This document shows, piece by piece, positions 11,116 through 23,360 of a stretch of DNA of 64,000 nucleotides. Location: assembly GCA_030765065.1 (NCBI GenBank), contig CM060983.1, positions 53,566,067-53,630,066 on the forward strand, read 5' to 3'. The notes below the pieces were generated by a model. It was not told the origin of the DNA, searched no databases, and saw only the letters and a list, made by a program, of their open reading frames with translations. This DNA is from Deroplatys truncata (taxonomy: Eukaryota; Arthropoda; Insecta; Mantodea; Mantidae). Every line of letters starts with the position of its first letter. The stretch's first letter is position 1. The position numbers and the translations under genes were made by a program.

Positions 11116-11782
11116 ATACACCCCTCAAGAAAGTATTCGTCTGCATTTTAAAAAATTCTAGAAGCCAAATTAATGGAGGGAAAATCTATTTTTTTTACAT
11201 AAAGATCAAATGATAATACAGTTTACATGTTTTGGCGGTTTTTCAGATCGTTCATTTTATCACTTTTATAATTTTTGAAAAATATGCCAAAATTGTAACT
11301 GCCTTGTACGTGGTGTTTTAAAAATTATCTTACATGCATTGAGTAGATCATTTTTTGTGTATTAGTTGATTTTGCGGCGAAATAATATTTTATTTGACGG
11401 AGGAATAACATGTCAAAGTTCGAATTTTCAATGTTTTTGCCTTAATTCCTCATTATCGGCTCACTTTTTACGACTTCACGAATTTATTTCTCCACCAATT
11501 TATCACATATCAATGAAAGTGTGTGGATGTATGCACAAAAATATGCCCTACCAATGCATGAAACATAATTTTGAAATACCACGTACAAAATGTTGCAATT
11601 TTGGCATATTTGTTAAAAAAATTATCAAAATGATAAAATGAGCGACCTGAAAAACCCCAAAACACGTAAACTGTATTACCATTTGATATTTATGTCCAAA
11701 TATTTAGGTTTTCCCCTTCATTAATTTGGCTTCTAGAATTGTTTGAAGTGCAGTGCTTTCTTAAGGGGGTGTATATACTGAC
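11116..11782. mobile_element. Foldback MITE with about 200-bp inverted arms, copy 1
   Basis: The left arm (about 11119-11330) and right arm (about 11565-11780) are reverse complements. Landmarks are CTCAAGAAAGTATTCGTC against its partner near 11755, TCTAGAAGCCAAATTAATG, GTAATACAGTTTACGTG and AATATGCCAAAATTG. Both ends sit in TATA/TACA contexts, so a TA target and Tc1/mariner-type mobilisation is plausible. The loop holds a 91-codon frame without recognisable motifs. A second copy lies at 14783-16010. Confidence 0.65.
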
Positions 11783-12544
11783 GTAGTACGGCAGGGGGAA
11801 AGGAAAAGTTGCATCCCTGTATGTATATTTAATATCTATTTTATAATAAGAGAAGTGTCACGGTTTATTTTTTTGTATTATTCGAATCTAGAATTAATAA
11901 AGGTCCGTCTAATTACGATTCAGTATCATGATTATGAAATATATGCATAAACAACATTGGAAAGAAATCGGCAAGACTTCATTGTCATAATAACTTTTTT
12001 ATGGTGTAGTTGAGCGCCTCTATTGGCAAAAATCGGCGTTCTGCAGGAATCTGTTTTATTGCTATTTCTGACGCCGATGCACCAGCTTGTAATAACTAGT
12101 AAGCAATGGTTTAAAACGTCCGCCTTAACTACTAGGTCGCCATATTAGGTGACCTGAAAACACTAAAGCACAGAATTTTATTTCTTTTTCTGATATTTTT
12201 CAATTCGGGTATTGGTTACACTGCCAATGTCATCAAATGCCTTTGGTGTGGGAGCAAGAAAAATGGCGTAATATGAAGTTATAACAATTTGGAAGAGGAA
12301 TAAATTTGTTGGTTTTCCAAATTTGCAAAATTAAATATAATTCAAGAAAGAAGATTGATTCAAAGGTCGTTAAATCAATATTAAGAATGGAATGATAAAA
12401 CTAGGAAAAATAAATTTTCTTAAATTATAAAATACATGATATAATTCAAGGAAAGTGTTAAAACTAAAAGGATTCAAAAATAAATATTGAAGTTCATATC
12501 AGTATGAACTAAAATAAAAGAGAAATTAATGTGTTAATTTATAA
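11783..12544. other. AT-rich DNA, nothing recognised
   Basis: No supported feature. The stretch is strongly AT-rich up to the ATT microsatellite. Confidence 0.5.
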
Positions 12545-12548
12545 AAGC

Positions 12549-12550
12549 AA

Positions 12551-12596
<46 letters not shown>

Positions 12597-12600
12597 GTTG
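12549..12600. repeat. ATT trinucleotide microsatellite
   Basis: About 16 ATT units ending in an imperfect ATTGTTGTT tail. Confidence 0.95.
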
Positions 12601-13935
12601 TTATTGAAGGTGAAAGTTAGATTTTAAAGTGGAAATCTGATAAAAGAAATATGAATTTATTTGAAGCAAAACAAAGGCGATTTTTATAATGTAAATAAAA
12701 TATGCGTCCATAAGATAAATCAATATTTACTAACAGTAATAACCCTATATGTTTATACCATGCTCATTTATGTAAAACAATTACTTAACTGACCTGCAAT
12801 ACAGACAGGACATATATATTCTGTTACTAGGAACAATAAATAACATTATTAACATACTATATCACAGACTTTCTACATAATTGAAAGCTTTCTTAAATGA
12901 GAAAAAATAAGAAAAATATAGTATTATTAAAATAAAAGCTAACTGAAGTAATTAATGGGTATATCAAATTGATTAATACTGAAAAATAAATAAAATATAA
13001 TAATAAAAATTTAATGTAATGAGTCATTTAATATTGTTGGTATAAGACGTTAAAGAGATCAAGGTTATCTTAGGACGTCGTTAAATGAGGTGGAGGAGAA
13101 GAAGAAGAATCAAATGACTTTCGCTGAATCCAACTGGCGCAAGCAAAAATAACGTATAAATTCTCTGTTTCGCTAAGGAAAGTGCAATTAAGTTTTACAT
13201 TTACTGAATGATGTGCCTTTATCACGATGATGCATTAACAATATTTTATTGTGCTACATTTGTTGCTGGTGTTTTTATACTACTCATCGATCTTCTCAAA
13301 CATACCAGGGAAAATCAAACCTCAGTGCCATTAATTAATTATAATCTCTATACATGTTTTATATATGCTTTAAATAGGTTATTGTAGGCCAGATGTAACG
13401 TACTTTTAATACAGTTAACTTATTTACCAAAAATGACAGCCGGTATTCATCTGTTAGAAGTATCTATCTTCTGTTTCATCTGATAATGAGGTTGGTATTA
13501 AGCGCCCGGTGATATCGATTAAAAATAATGGATTCCCGCGAAAACGTGTTACTTACCTACATCTCCTCGTGGAAAAATGTATTGCATTTATGTAATTATT
13601 TAGTGTTAACTGTTCAACAGAAGTGCTGATTTATCCGAAACTTGTGATAATGTGATGTGATTTGCTGTGGAAACCTCATTAGATTATGGGTTACTTCATT
13701 TACTGACTACGCAGCAGGAAAATCGATAACTAGGATGGAAGTAAGGTTAGTGTTTAGTTTGTTCCGTAATCTAAACCTTCGAAATGAATGGAATGACAAT
13801 AATATGAGGGGAAACTATTTACAGTATGAACAGTTCACTAAATAGAGTAAAATCACTGCATTAGCCTTGCGTTTCTGTATGCAAATACAGAATACATAGG
13901 TTGCCTTGAAGACAAAATTCGCAGTGTGTGTATGT
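12601..13935. other. AT-rich DNA, nothing recognised
   Basis: No domain-bearing frame was seen. A 62-codon plus-strand frame at 13657-13845 shows no recognisable motif. Confidence 0.45.
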
Positions 13936-13939
13936 TTCC

Positions 13940-14365
13940 CTTACCTGAAAGTTTTTCATTAGCTTGTTTTATTTTCTCAAATTATTTCTAACGATGTTCA
14001 TTAAAATACACATTAATTGACTTATCTGCACAATGAATAAGGTATAGGTATATCTCGAATTTTCTATGAATAGCCTGTAAAATTATCTTCATTTTTACTG
14101 AAATTTGTATTAGTGGGAAACTGTAAGATATACACAGAGACTTACTGCATGGAAAATGCATAGCTCATTAAAACACGCAATTTATATCATATTGCCAAGC
14201 AGGGGTCTTCGGAAGTGGTGTAGGTGTGAAGGACGAAATGTATGGGGGCATCTCATATTCTCGGTGTCATGTTCATTGGCTAAGAACAACCACACCACAC
14301 CACACCACATAGCGTTGTACATTAATGAAAACATGTGAAATGTAACACGTCATGATTTTCTCTCC
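13940..14365 (+). mobile_element. HINE-like element, decayed partial copy
   Basis: It matches the family interior from ATTTCTAACGATGTTCATT through ATATCTCGAATTTTCTATG to AACACGCAATTTATATCATA. It ends with a degraded hairpin terminus (ATGTGAAATGTAACACGTCATG). About 120 unrelated bases with a CACAC/CCACA run sit near 14205-14330. The left end with its subterminal repeat is absent. Confidence 0.55.
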
Positions 14366-14782
14366 TCAGAGATACCTAACCTTTAACAGTATACTCTTCA
14401 CACACAATGCCATTCTATTCACTCCACCTTATTTACGATAAATCCTAGAAATGCTTTCATATCACGGAAAATGTAGAAAAAAACACTTAGCAATCTACAT
14501 CACAAGTTCAGTTTTATCAGTAATAAACTGAAACACGAAACAGAAGAATTTTAAAACGCAGATGGTACATCAGACAAACGTTTACTTGGGAAAGGTTAAA
14601 TATACAGCAATGCATATTTCGGAAATGGCTAATGCTGGGAAAAGGCAATTTAATATAACTGTGTTTTAAGAGCTCTTATTTTTTCTGCGATACGTTTCTG
14701 CATATCTTTTACGTTTCTCACTTATATAAAATTCAGTAAGAACGAAGAGGGATTTTATAGGCTGTTCACGGAAAACTCGAGA

Positions 14783-16010
14783 TATATAGCGACTTTAGAA
14801 AGCACTCGTCTTCAATTTCAAAACATATGTCAGCAGTCAAATTAAGGAAGAGAAACATTTGATTTTTAATGTACAGAAAGAACAAACTATATTACAGTTT
14901 ACGTCCCCTTGCATATTTTTTTAAGGTTTTGCACTTTATTAGTTTTATAATTTTTTTGAAATTCCACAGATTTATTTTTGTGTATACTAGTTACAAAATT
15001 ATAAATATTGCATACATTTAATGCAACAATTTTGGTGTAGTAACTCAGATTTCGGTGAAAATAATATTGCGAAGAAACCAAGTGTAGTGGTCAGGAATTA
15101 TCAATGTTTTTACTGAACTTACAGATTAACGCCTAAATTTTTAGAAAAGCATAAATTTATTTCTCCTTCAGTTTAAATAATTTGTCGTTCGTATTACCGG
15201 GTGCTGAATAAAATGCTCTATTAAGCGCATATAAAGCAATTTTGTAAACATCACAAATGAAAAGTTTGAAAAAGCAGTGCAATTTTCGAAAGAAAATACG
15301 AAAAATCCTTAAAAACGTAAGAACACGTAAACTGCAATATTGTTAGCTCTCTCTGCATATTAAAATGAGAATTTCCTTTCCGTTAATTTGGTTAGAATTT
15401 TTATTTTCTCTACTACGTATAGTAAGTAGGGGAAGTATTGCATTCCACCCAAAAATTCGATACCGAGATTCACTGGTAATACACGTTTTGAGGCACCGTG
15501 AATTCAAAAACAAGCATTTTTAGAAAAAGGTCTGTGTCTGTGAACAGCATAAATGAAAAGTCGGATAAATACAAAATTTGACATTTGAGTTTAGTATCTT
15601 TCAAAGATGCGACACGAAGATTCCCTTTACATGGTACATTTTTCGAAAAATTAGATTTTCTCAAAAATGGCTGTAACGATTTTGATTAAAATATCATATG
15701 TTTAAGATACTTTCATGGCAAATGAAATGTATATCTTGAATTTTCTGGAAATGTCCCCAAAAGTCCTCTTTATTCTGAATGGATTTTGCATAACTGATAA
15801 ACCGTAAGAGATAGACAAACGTTTACTACACAAAAAATGTAGATCTCGTTAAAACACACAATTGATGTTATATACATTCTTTTCTGGAGTGAGCCATTTT
15901 CGAGATATTCCATGTTATTTGTTTGAATTTTCAGCCTACCACATTCCCCTTCTAATTATAAGATGTAACACATCAGATTTTTTAAAAATGTACTTCTGTG
16001 AATATCTCGA
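14783..16010. mobile_element. Foldback MITE, copy 2, interrupted by a HINE-like copy
   Basis: The left arm (about 14783-14960: GAAAGCACTCGTCTTCAA, GTCAAATTAAGGAAG, TATTACAGTTTACG) pairs with a right arm at about 15290-15398 (ACACGTAAACTGCAATATTG, CCGTTAATTTGG). It is the same family as 11116-11782. The right arm breaks off at AGAATTTTT, where the HINE-like copy 15398-15982 begins. The first bases after that copy (TTTAAAAATGTACTTCTG) resemble the expected continuation of the arm. Outer limits are approximate. Confidence 0.55.
15398..15982 (+). mobile_element. HINE-like element with internal deletion, nested in a MITE
   Basis: The left end is TTTTTATTTTCTCTACTACG and the right end is GATGTAACACATCAGATTTTTT. 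About 105 bp that normally precede the hairpin, including the right subterminal repeat, are missing between CATTCCCCTT and AGATGTAACAC. The microsatellite is almost absent (GTCTGTGTCTG). Confidence 0.7.
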
Positions 16011-17186
16011 ATGTATATAATCATTTGAAACAATTTTGAGTAAAAAAGCTGAATAAACTGCAAAATTTGTCTTCAAGGAGTACATTATACACGTTAAAAT
16101 CGGTTATTTGCCCAAATTTGAAAATCACCAGGACAGTTTATTATACGTACGAAAGGATAAATAAGTTCTATTAAATCTTCATGTGGATACAGAACCTGTA
16201 ACAACAATAACATAAATTCGTAACATGCATTAAAGTTGAAGCAAACCGATGTGATTGTTGGTAATCGAGATTAATCACGACCTTTATTGCCTTTACAGGT
16301 GCTTCTACGCAAGAAGTACTTTTTGAAAATATCTTGCACAAATGGTTTGTTTCGTATATTAATCATGGCATGCTTTCGTAACATAGTACCATACTCTGGA
16401 TATGACTTGCCTTCATTAATATTTTCCAAAGTGCTGTTGTTGAATTGACAAAACTTGTGGACCACACTTTTCACAAAGCAGCTGTTTTCGTCACTTTCAC
16501 TGAAGAGTACGAATATAGCATATGAGCTTAAGATCTCTGTGAAACTCACTAGCGAAATCCTTGCCTATACTAGACTTTCGTGCTGTATTGTCACTTAAGT
16601 TTCGAACAAACACGATTTCATCACAGGATGTGGCATTGCTATCACTGGATCTTTGCACATTTTTCTACACTTACACTTTTAAACAGTAATTTGTTTCCAA
16701 CTTTGAGCTAATTGCTTCCTTTCTGTGTTCTTTGTCCCGTTTAAATATCTTATTTGTTTAAACTCATCACACAAAATCCTCCAGTGAACGAAACACAGCA
16801 GTCAAGTATATCAAGCAAGAACTGACAGACCAAGGTAGACATATTATTTTCCTGGAACTTTTAGCTGATCAAAGCACATACAGCACAGCGATCAACGAAG
16901 GCAACAGTAGGGTTTATCCTTGAATTTACAAGCCAGGCATTAACATATTTTTTCTTGGAACTGAATCGGAGCTGTAACATCTGTATACTCACCTCCAAGG
17001 ATAGACAGAGTGAGGTTATTGACCCAATCGTAGTAAAATAAAAGGAAAAGAGAAAGTGTTTGCATTACTATTTTCATCAAAGATGCAATAATAATTAATG
17101 ATACTTCAACGTACACAAACTGCAGTGAGGATGCACAAAATATCTCGGTTGCATTTAAGTATTTATATAAAAGTTCTAAAAGTAAA
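16011..17186. other. Unassigned DNA
   Basis: A minus-strand frame of 92 codons at 16271-16549 (MSFTEILSSYAIFVLF..., CKGNKGRD end) has no recognisable domain. Nothing else is supported. Confidence 0.4.
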
Positions 17187-18046
17187 GAAAAAATCTGATG
17201 TGTTACACTCTCATGACTTTCTCCACTCTTGTACAATCTATTTTTACAAACGCCTATTCTCCATATGCTTCATATTAATCGAGATATCGAGATGTCAATC
17301 TTATTGGTAATTTTCTTGTAGATGCAAGGGGAATATGGTAGCTTTTAAGCGATAGTCAAATATTTTATCGCTGGTTGCTATGTGGCGCATTCCATTCTCT
17401 TTGCATGTCCAGGACATAAAAAAATGAATAACGAATTTGAGAAAAAGTATAAGTATTGGAAAATTTAAGGAAATAACAACCAATATCTCGAAAACGGTTC
17501 ACTCAACAAAAAACATGTATATGATATAAGTTGTGTATTTTAATGCGATCTACATTTTTTGTGTAGTAAAATTTTGCCTATCTCTTATGGTTTACCAGTT
17601 ATGCAAATGTCGTTCATAATGAAGAATACTTTTGGAGACATTCCCAGAAATTTCGAGATATACATTTCATTTCTTATGACATTATCTTAAACATATGATA
17701 TTTTCATCAGAACCGTTAGAGCCATTTTTGAGAAAATTAAAATTTTCGAAAAATGTTCCATGTAAAGGGTAATCTGGGGTGGGGGGATTTTCTTGAAAAC
17801 CTTCGTGTCGCATCTCTGAAAGATATTGAACCTAAATACCAAGTTTGGTGTTTATCCGACTCTTCGTTTTTGAGTTATGCTGTTCACAGACACACAGACA
17901 GACACACACACGGACATGTTTCCAAAAATGCTTTTTTTGGATTCAGTGAGTCTCAAAACATGTATTTCCGGTGAAATCTCGGTATCGAAATTTTGGGTGG
18001 AATACAATACTTCCCCTACTTACTATACGTAGTAGAGAAAGTAAAA
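17187..18046 (-). mobile_element. HINE-like element, complete young copy
   Basis: It runs from the hairpin end (AAATCTGATGTGTTACACTC) to ACGTAGTAGAGAAAGTAAAA. The microsatellite is short (CACACAGACAGACACACAC near 17890). At its right edge the sequence continues ATCTGATGTGATGTATTC, which looks like the hairpin terminus of a further broken copy. This copy may therefore have landed in the A-run of an older element. Confidence 0.78.
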
Positions 18047-18101
18047 AATCTGATGTGATGTATTCATACAACTGCATCTACCAATGACAATTCACACATA
18101 T

Positions 18102-18385
18102 TATTAAATTAAATTGAGTTTTATTTATGGACGCTCTTTAACTACTATGGTTCTTAGCGCCCCATTCTATATTGGGCGTGAAAGACCGGTAATTTTGCAC
18201 AGAGGCCTCTTTATCAGGCTTGAGGTTGTTTTACATGCCGTAAATCAACGAAGGAAGCCATGCTAAGGATTTTTACGCCCGAAAAAGTCCATCGCCCTCC
18301 ACCGGGTTTGAACCCGCAACCTCGGGAATTAAAGACTAGCATGGTACTACTACAGAGTCTACTCCTTGGGCCACGGAGGACGACA
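18102..18385 (-). mobile_element. tRNA-derived SINE (family A), copy 1
   Basis: The tRNA-like head is at the right: on the minus strand GTCGTCCTCCGTGG, and the B box GGTTCAAACCCG near 18305. The tail at left reads CATAAATAAAACTC. About 40 bp of the body found in the other copies are absent near 18243. A 9-bp target duplication CACACATAT lies at about 18093-18101 and 18386-18394. The A box is eroded in this copy. Confidence 0.8.
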
Positions 18386-18669
18386 CACACATATCCATTT
18401 TGTATTATAGTGTTTATACAAAAAGTGATACTTCTATGTTAAATTACTCAGGATATGTTTTTACCAGAAACTATCTCAAAGTAAGAAAGATATGTTTAGT
18501 TACAGCACGCAGAAATAGCATTCAGAATATGTTTTTTCTTTTCATTGGAAAGAAAGAAACAAGCAAAAGGACTCGCAAACTTCCAAGCATGCCTGTAAGA
18601 TACAGTAATCACACTTGGGAAAAGTGTAAATTTGTAAAATAGAATATTTGAAAACAAAATTATTCACAT

Positions 18670-18968
18670 TGTGTGTATTAATGAAACCTTGTTTTTTTCT
18701 GTCTTAAGTTTTTATCAATCTCTTATTGCTCACCAGTAATACAACATTAATTTAGAATAAGAGGGTTTAAAAAACAGGCACTCAGGAAATTCAAGTTATA
18801 AGTTTTCTTATTCATGCAAATATCCTTATCAAAATCACTAGAGGCAATTTTGAGAAAACCAGAATTAATTAAAAGCTTTCTATGTAAAGGATAGTTTGGT
18901 GTGGGGGATTTTCTTGCAAATTTTCGTGCCGCATCTTTTGAAGATATTGAAATTAAATACGAAGTTGG
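18670..18968 (-). mobile_element. HINE-like element, internal fragment
   Basis: It matches the family middle: CTCTTATTGCTCACCAGT, then ATCACTAGAGGCAATTTTG, TTTCTATGTAAAGGATAG, GGGGGATTTTCTTGCAAA and GCCGCATCTTTTGAAGATA. Both termini are missing. Confidence 0.65.
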
Positions 18969-19324
18969 GAGGCGTGTGAATAGTAGAACTTATAAAGGGC
19001 GGGGCAGTTACAAACTTGTGCTTCTTCTTTATGCCTGCAGTGGCATTGGAATTCTATTCTTTCTGGTGGTAACCGAATTATGTACATGACGATTATTGTT
19101 AAAACCTCTTAGATATCCACTCTATTGAAAGTTCGTATCTTATAACAAAATGTGCAGGAAGATAATAGTTATAAGCTTGCGTTAGGAAACATTTTTCAAA
19201 AACTGATAGATAAGCGAAATATTAGATTAGTTTTTTATTTTGGAGCCTACTCTCTGCTTCTTTTGGGGAAAATAATTCAGTTTCATATATGTATCGCATT
19301 TTCGAGGTGGGACACAAAGTATAG
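18969..19324. other. Unassigned DNA before a mariner
   Basis: Nothing recognised. The 18901-19089 frame is mostly HINE-like sequence running into this stretch. Confidence 0.4.
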
Positions 19325-19326
19325 TA

Positions 19327-20135
19327 TGAGGGGCATTCAAATGAAACTTGGTCAGTGCGTCTAACTTTGCACTACACGTAAGGTGGCACCACGTAACTGC
19401 GTGTATGGTGGCACCATCTATTGGTAGAGCGACTACAGCGTGTGCAACGTTTGACGTTGCATAGCGACAGTGTGGTTTCACGCCGAAGAGAAAGTAGTCA
19501 CACAAGTTATCGTTCACTACTGAACATGAAGGCGAGTAAGCAGGAACGACGAGGAGTGTCAGAGCAACCAGTGGAAACATGCGCCTTCACCACCTCCAAA
19601 GAAATTAAACGCCGTGCACACCAGTTCTGGTAAGGTCATGATGTCCTTTTTTACCCTAAAGGCCCACTGCTTGTCGAGTTCCTGGAACGGGGAACCGCCA
19701 TCAATGCCCAGCGTTATCAAGCCACTTTACAGAACCTTAGACGAGTCATCAAGTCGAAACGCCCAGGCATGTTGTCCAATAGCGTTATTCTCCTGCATGA
19801 TAATGCCCGCCCACACACTGTCAATGCGGTGAAGACGACATTGCAGCAGTTTAAATGAGAAACATTGGAACATCCACCGTACAGTCCAGACCTTTCACCG
19901 TGTGACTTTCTGAAAAAAGTTATTCGCGGACATCGATTCACAACCGACGACGAAGTGTGTGAATGGGTCCAGGCCTGGATCCAACAGCAGCCTACTAGCT
20001 TCTTCAAAGATGGAATCGACCAGCTAGTGTCGCAATGGAATAAATGTGCCAACAGTTTTGGCGACTATTTTTGAGATAATAAAATCGTTACCGTAACTTT
20101 ACACAAGTGACCGGGTTTCATGTGAATGACCCTTA
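19327..20135 (+). mobile_element. Mariner element, internally deleted (lineage 1)
   Basis: Terminal inverted repeats of about 27 bp (TGAGGGGCATTCAAATGAAA at left; the right end inverts to TAAGGGTCATTCACATGAAA) are flanked by TA on both sides. The transposase start MKASKQERRGV at about 19527 jumps to the middle of the protein; relative to the copy at 50.4 kb about 490 bp are gone. Remaining motifs are FLERGTAINAQRYQATLQNL, HDNARPHTVNAV and YSPDLSPCDF, with 34 residues between the second and third Asp (DD34D). Stops and frameshifts make it non-autonomous. Confidence 0.85.
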
Positions 20136-20310
20136 TATAAGTTTCATAATAACCCGTTTAGCCATTCTTGTGTGATAACATCATGCACAAGCGCGCACTC
20201 AAACAATTTAAACTATTGTTAAACAAATTTAAAAAATATATTTCTAACTTCATGGTAAATTATATTATATCCATTAGTACGAATTATTCATCTAAAATTA
20301 AGAATTATCT

Positions 20311-21151
20311 TAAAAAATCTGATGTATTACACTCACATGACTTTCTCTACTCTTGTACAAACTATTTTTACAAACGCTTATTCTCCATCTATTTCATGTT
20401 AATCGAGATAAACATTTGCAGAAACGATCTTATTGCTAATTTTCTTGTAGGTGCAAGGGGAATTGGTAGGCTTTAAGCGATAGTCAAATATTTTAAGAGC
20501 TGGTTGCTATGTGGCGCATTCTATTCTCTTTGTATGTTCAGGACAAAAATAAGAATAACGAATTCCCGTTTGAGAAAAAGTATAAGAGTTGGAAAATTCA
20601 AACAAATAACAAGGAATATCTCGGAAATGGTTCACTCGACCCCCCCCCCCACTAAAGGAATGTAACATAAATTGTGTGTTCTAACAAGATCTACATTTTC
20701 TGTATAGTAAAAGTTTGTGTATCTCTTCCGGTTTACCAGTTATGCGGAAGTCATTCAGAATGAAGAGGGCTTTTGTGGACATTCCCAAGAAATCTAAGAT
20801 ATACATTTCATTTGCCATGCGAACATCTTAAACATGTGATATATTAATCAAAATCGTTAGAGCCATTTTTGAGAAAATTTAAATTTTCTTGAAAATCTTC
20901 GTGTCGCATTCTTGGATGATACTAAATTCAAATTCCAAGTTGGTATTTATCCGACTTTTAAGTTTTGAGTTATGCTGTTTACCGACTAACAGACACACAA
21001 ACACACACACATGGATATATTTCCAAAAATGCTATATTTAGATTCAGGGCACATCAAAAGATGTATTTCCGGTGAAATCTTGGTATCGAATTTTTGGGTG
21101 GAATGCAATAGGTACTTCCCCTGCTTATGTACGTAGTAGAGAAAGCAAAAA
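20311..21151 (-). mobile_element. HINE-like element, complete copy
   Basis: The hairpin end is AAAATCTGATGTATTACACTC at left and the other end TACGTAGTAGAGAAAGCAAAA at right. A C-run (CCCCCCCCCC) near 20641 and several small indels mark it as somewhat older than the youngest copies. The microsatellite (CACACAAACACACACAC) is short. Confidence 0.75.
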
Positions 21152-21439
21152 TTTCGGCTACAGTTTTATTATATGTGCAGAGCTTTTTTCTACATTCATA
21201 AAATCAAAATTAAATTTGAAAATGAATGTAATGAAAACGACTAGTGCCAAACATTCGTATGATTGTACCTATTCTTATAGGTATACAATCATGGATATAT
21301 ACCTAGTAAATCTTTAGGAGCAGTGTCATATCAAAGATATAAAACTTATACTGCTTTTTAACTAAATATAAATATTGACTTTTTGGATCAACTTACCTCG
21401 AAGCATTTTATTAAACTCCACTTGCAAACTTTCGAAGAA

Positions 21440-21930
21440 TTGCCCCCCTCCCCCTTAAAAGCCCCAGAACAATCAAGTTATGCTTTCTGCCCGAGGATAG
21501 ATCTTTCATATCACCAACCGAAGCTCCTCCAGTCTTCCCTCTTTTCCACTGTTCTCTCTTTTTTGGAGGGGGGTACTTCACACTCGACCATTTATCTTAT
21601 GTTATCTATTATTTCACTTCCTCTCTTACTTCTCCCCCAAACATTTTCCCCCTTCATCATTCCTTCCAGTGCCTCTCCTAGTAAGTGTTTTGTCACTTTC
21701 AAAATTAGCCAATTGTTTGCTTCTTCTAATCAACTTCACTACTGGTCTTCCTTCACTACTTTTTCTAAAACAGTTCGAGGACTTAACTTACCTGACCATT
21801 TTACATACTCCATTCTTCTATGTCCATATTTCCAATGCTTCAAATGTTTTTTTCAACCGTCGCAACGCAAATTTTCTGCATTTTACAATGCGACGTTCTA
21901 CGCAAAGCACTTAAACAATCGCTTGGTTAG
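21440..21930 (-). pseudogene. LINE ORF2 C-terminal relic
   Basis: On the minus strand the frames read KTFEALEIWT then RRMEYVKWSGKLSPRTVLEK, followed by basic GRPVVKLIRRSKQLANF and an end like DLSSGRKH. This order (LEAFEMWxWRRMEKVKW, a VLER segment, a basic block, a GRxxxK block, then DLPxGR) is the C-terminal region of many insect LINE ORF2 proteins. Several frameshifts and stops are present. A long plus-strand frame covering the same stretch (21383-22069) is L/F/S-rich and is the shadow of this relic. Confidence 0.6.
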
Positions 21931-21964
21931 TTCTTTATTCAAGGGCTCTGAGAAGCTTTTTCTA

Positions 21965-22866
21965 TTTTTACTTTCTCTACTACGTATAGTAAGTAGGGGA
22001 AGTATTGCATTCCACCCAAAAATTCGATACCGAGATTTCACCGGAAATACATGTTTTGAGACCTCCTGAATCCAAAAAAAGCATTTTTGGAAACATGTCC
22101 GTGTGTGTGTCTGTGTGTGTGTGTGTCTGTGTGTGTGTGTGTCTGTGTGTGTGTGTCTGTGTGACTGTGAACAGCATAACTCAAAAACGAACAGTCGGAT
22201 AAACACCAAACTTGGTATTTAGGTTCAGTATCTTCCAGAGATGCGACACGAAGGTTTTCAAGAACATCCCCCCACCCCAGACTACCCTTTACATGGAAGA
22301 TTTTTCGAAAATTTTAATTTTATCAAAAATGGCTCTAACGATTTTGATGAAAATATCATATGTTTAAGATAATGTCATGAGAAATGAAATGTATATCTCG
22401 AATTTTCTGGGAATGTCTCCAAAAGTATTCTTCATTGTGAACGACTTTTGCATAACTGGTAAACCATAAGAGATAGACAAAATTTTGCTACACAAAAAAT
22501 GTAGATCGCGTTAAAATACACAATTTATGTCCTATACATTTTTGTTGTTGGGTGAACCATTTACAAGTTATTGTGTGTTATTTCCTTAAATTTTCCAATA
22601 CTTACACTTTTTCTCAAATTCGTTATTCATTTTTTTTGTCCTGGTAATGCAAAGAGAATGGAATACTCCACATAGCAACCAGCTCTTAAAATATTTGTCT
22701 ATAGCTTAAAGCCTACCAATTCCCCTTGCATCGACAAGAAAATTAGCAATAAGATTAACATCCTGATATCTCGATTAACATGAAGCATATGGAGAATAAG
22801 CGTTTGTAAAAATAGTTTGTACAAGAGTAGAGAAAGTCATGTGAGTGTAACACATCAGAATTTTTT
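21965..22866 (+). mobile_element. HINE-like element, complete young copy
   Basis: Complete from TTTTTACTTTCTCTACTACG to ATGTGAGTGTAACACATCAG. An interrupted TG/TCTG microsatellite lies at 22100-22165. The first 130 bp are identical by eye to the copy at 31126-32005 and to the inverse of 1679-2591. It abuts the LINE relic on the left. Confidence 0.82.
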
Positions 22867-23056
22867 AAACAATTTGTATGAATTCAGCTGATTAATGTGA
22901 ATTAATCCTGAGTTGAAATATTTAAATACATTGGTTTTATATTCGCAGATTAAGGTGTAGCAATTGGACTTAAAATTAGGATAGGATGTTTTGCGTATTC
23001 TATGCGACAAATGTGTTGTGACATGGGAATTAATGGCCACTGTGAAGTAGGTATGT

Positions 23057-23360
23057 TAACTGCTACAGGACATTTTTTTTAGTTCCATTTATACCCTACA
23101 TTTAACTACATTGGTCTTAGCGGCGGCCTTTACTTTGGAACTTATTGCCTATTGGCAATGGTGTTAACTCGTATTCTCTTATCGTCGGGTTTTGATCATT
23201 ATTCACACTCTTATTCATACTTCCAGACTCTGGAGAGGATAAGTCATAATCTTGGATAGGGAAAAATTCTCACCACCCCGAGCCGGGAATCAAACTCGGG
23301 ACCTCTTGCACAGCAGGCAGTTAGTTACTCTACCAACTGACTTACGGGGTCAGCCGCAGG
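23057..23360 (-). mobile_element. tRNA-derived SINE (family D)
   Basis: The minus strand has A box CAGTTGGTAGAGTAAC and B box GAGTTTGATTCCCGG in a well-preserved tRNA-like head at about 23265-23350. A body of about 200 bp follows, with an A-run tail near 23075. Total length is about 300 bp. Clear target duplications were not identified. Confidence 0.7.

Noticed and set aside
17187-18046. HINE-like copies as Tc1/mariner or hAT MITEs
   Set aside because: The inverted 12-bp motif is subterminal rather than terminal, and I saw no TA or 8-bp duplication at complete copies.
21383-22069. The longest open frame in the window (228 codons, plus strand)
   Set aside because: It is rich in L, F and S, runs into a HINE-like repeat, and lies opposite a LINE C-terminal relic that explains the open frame.
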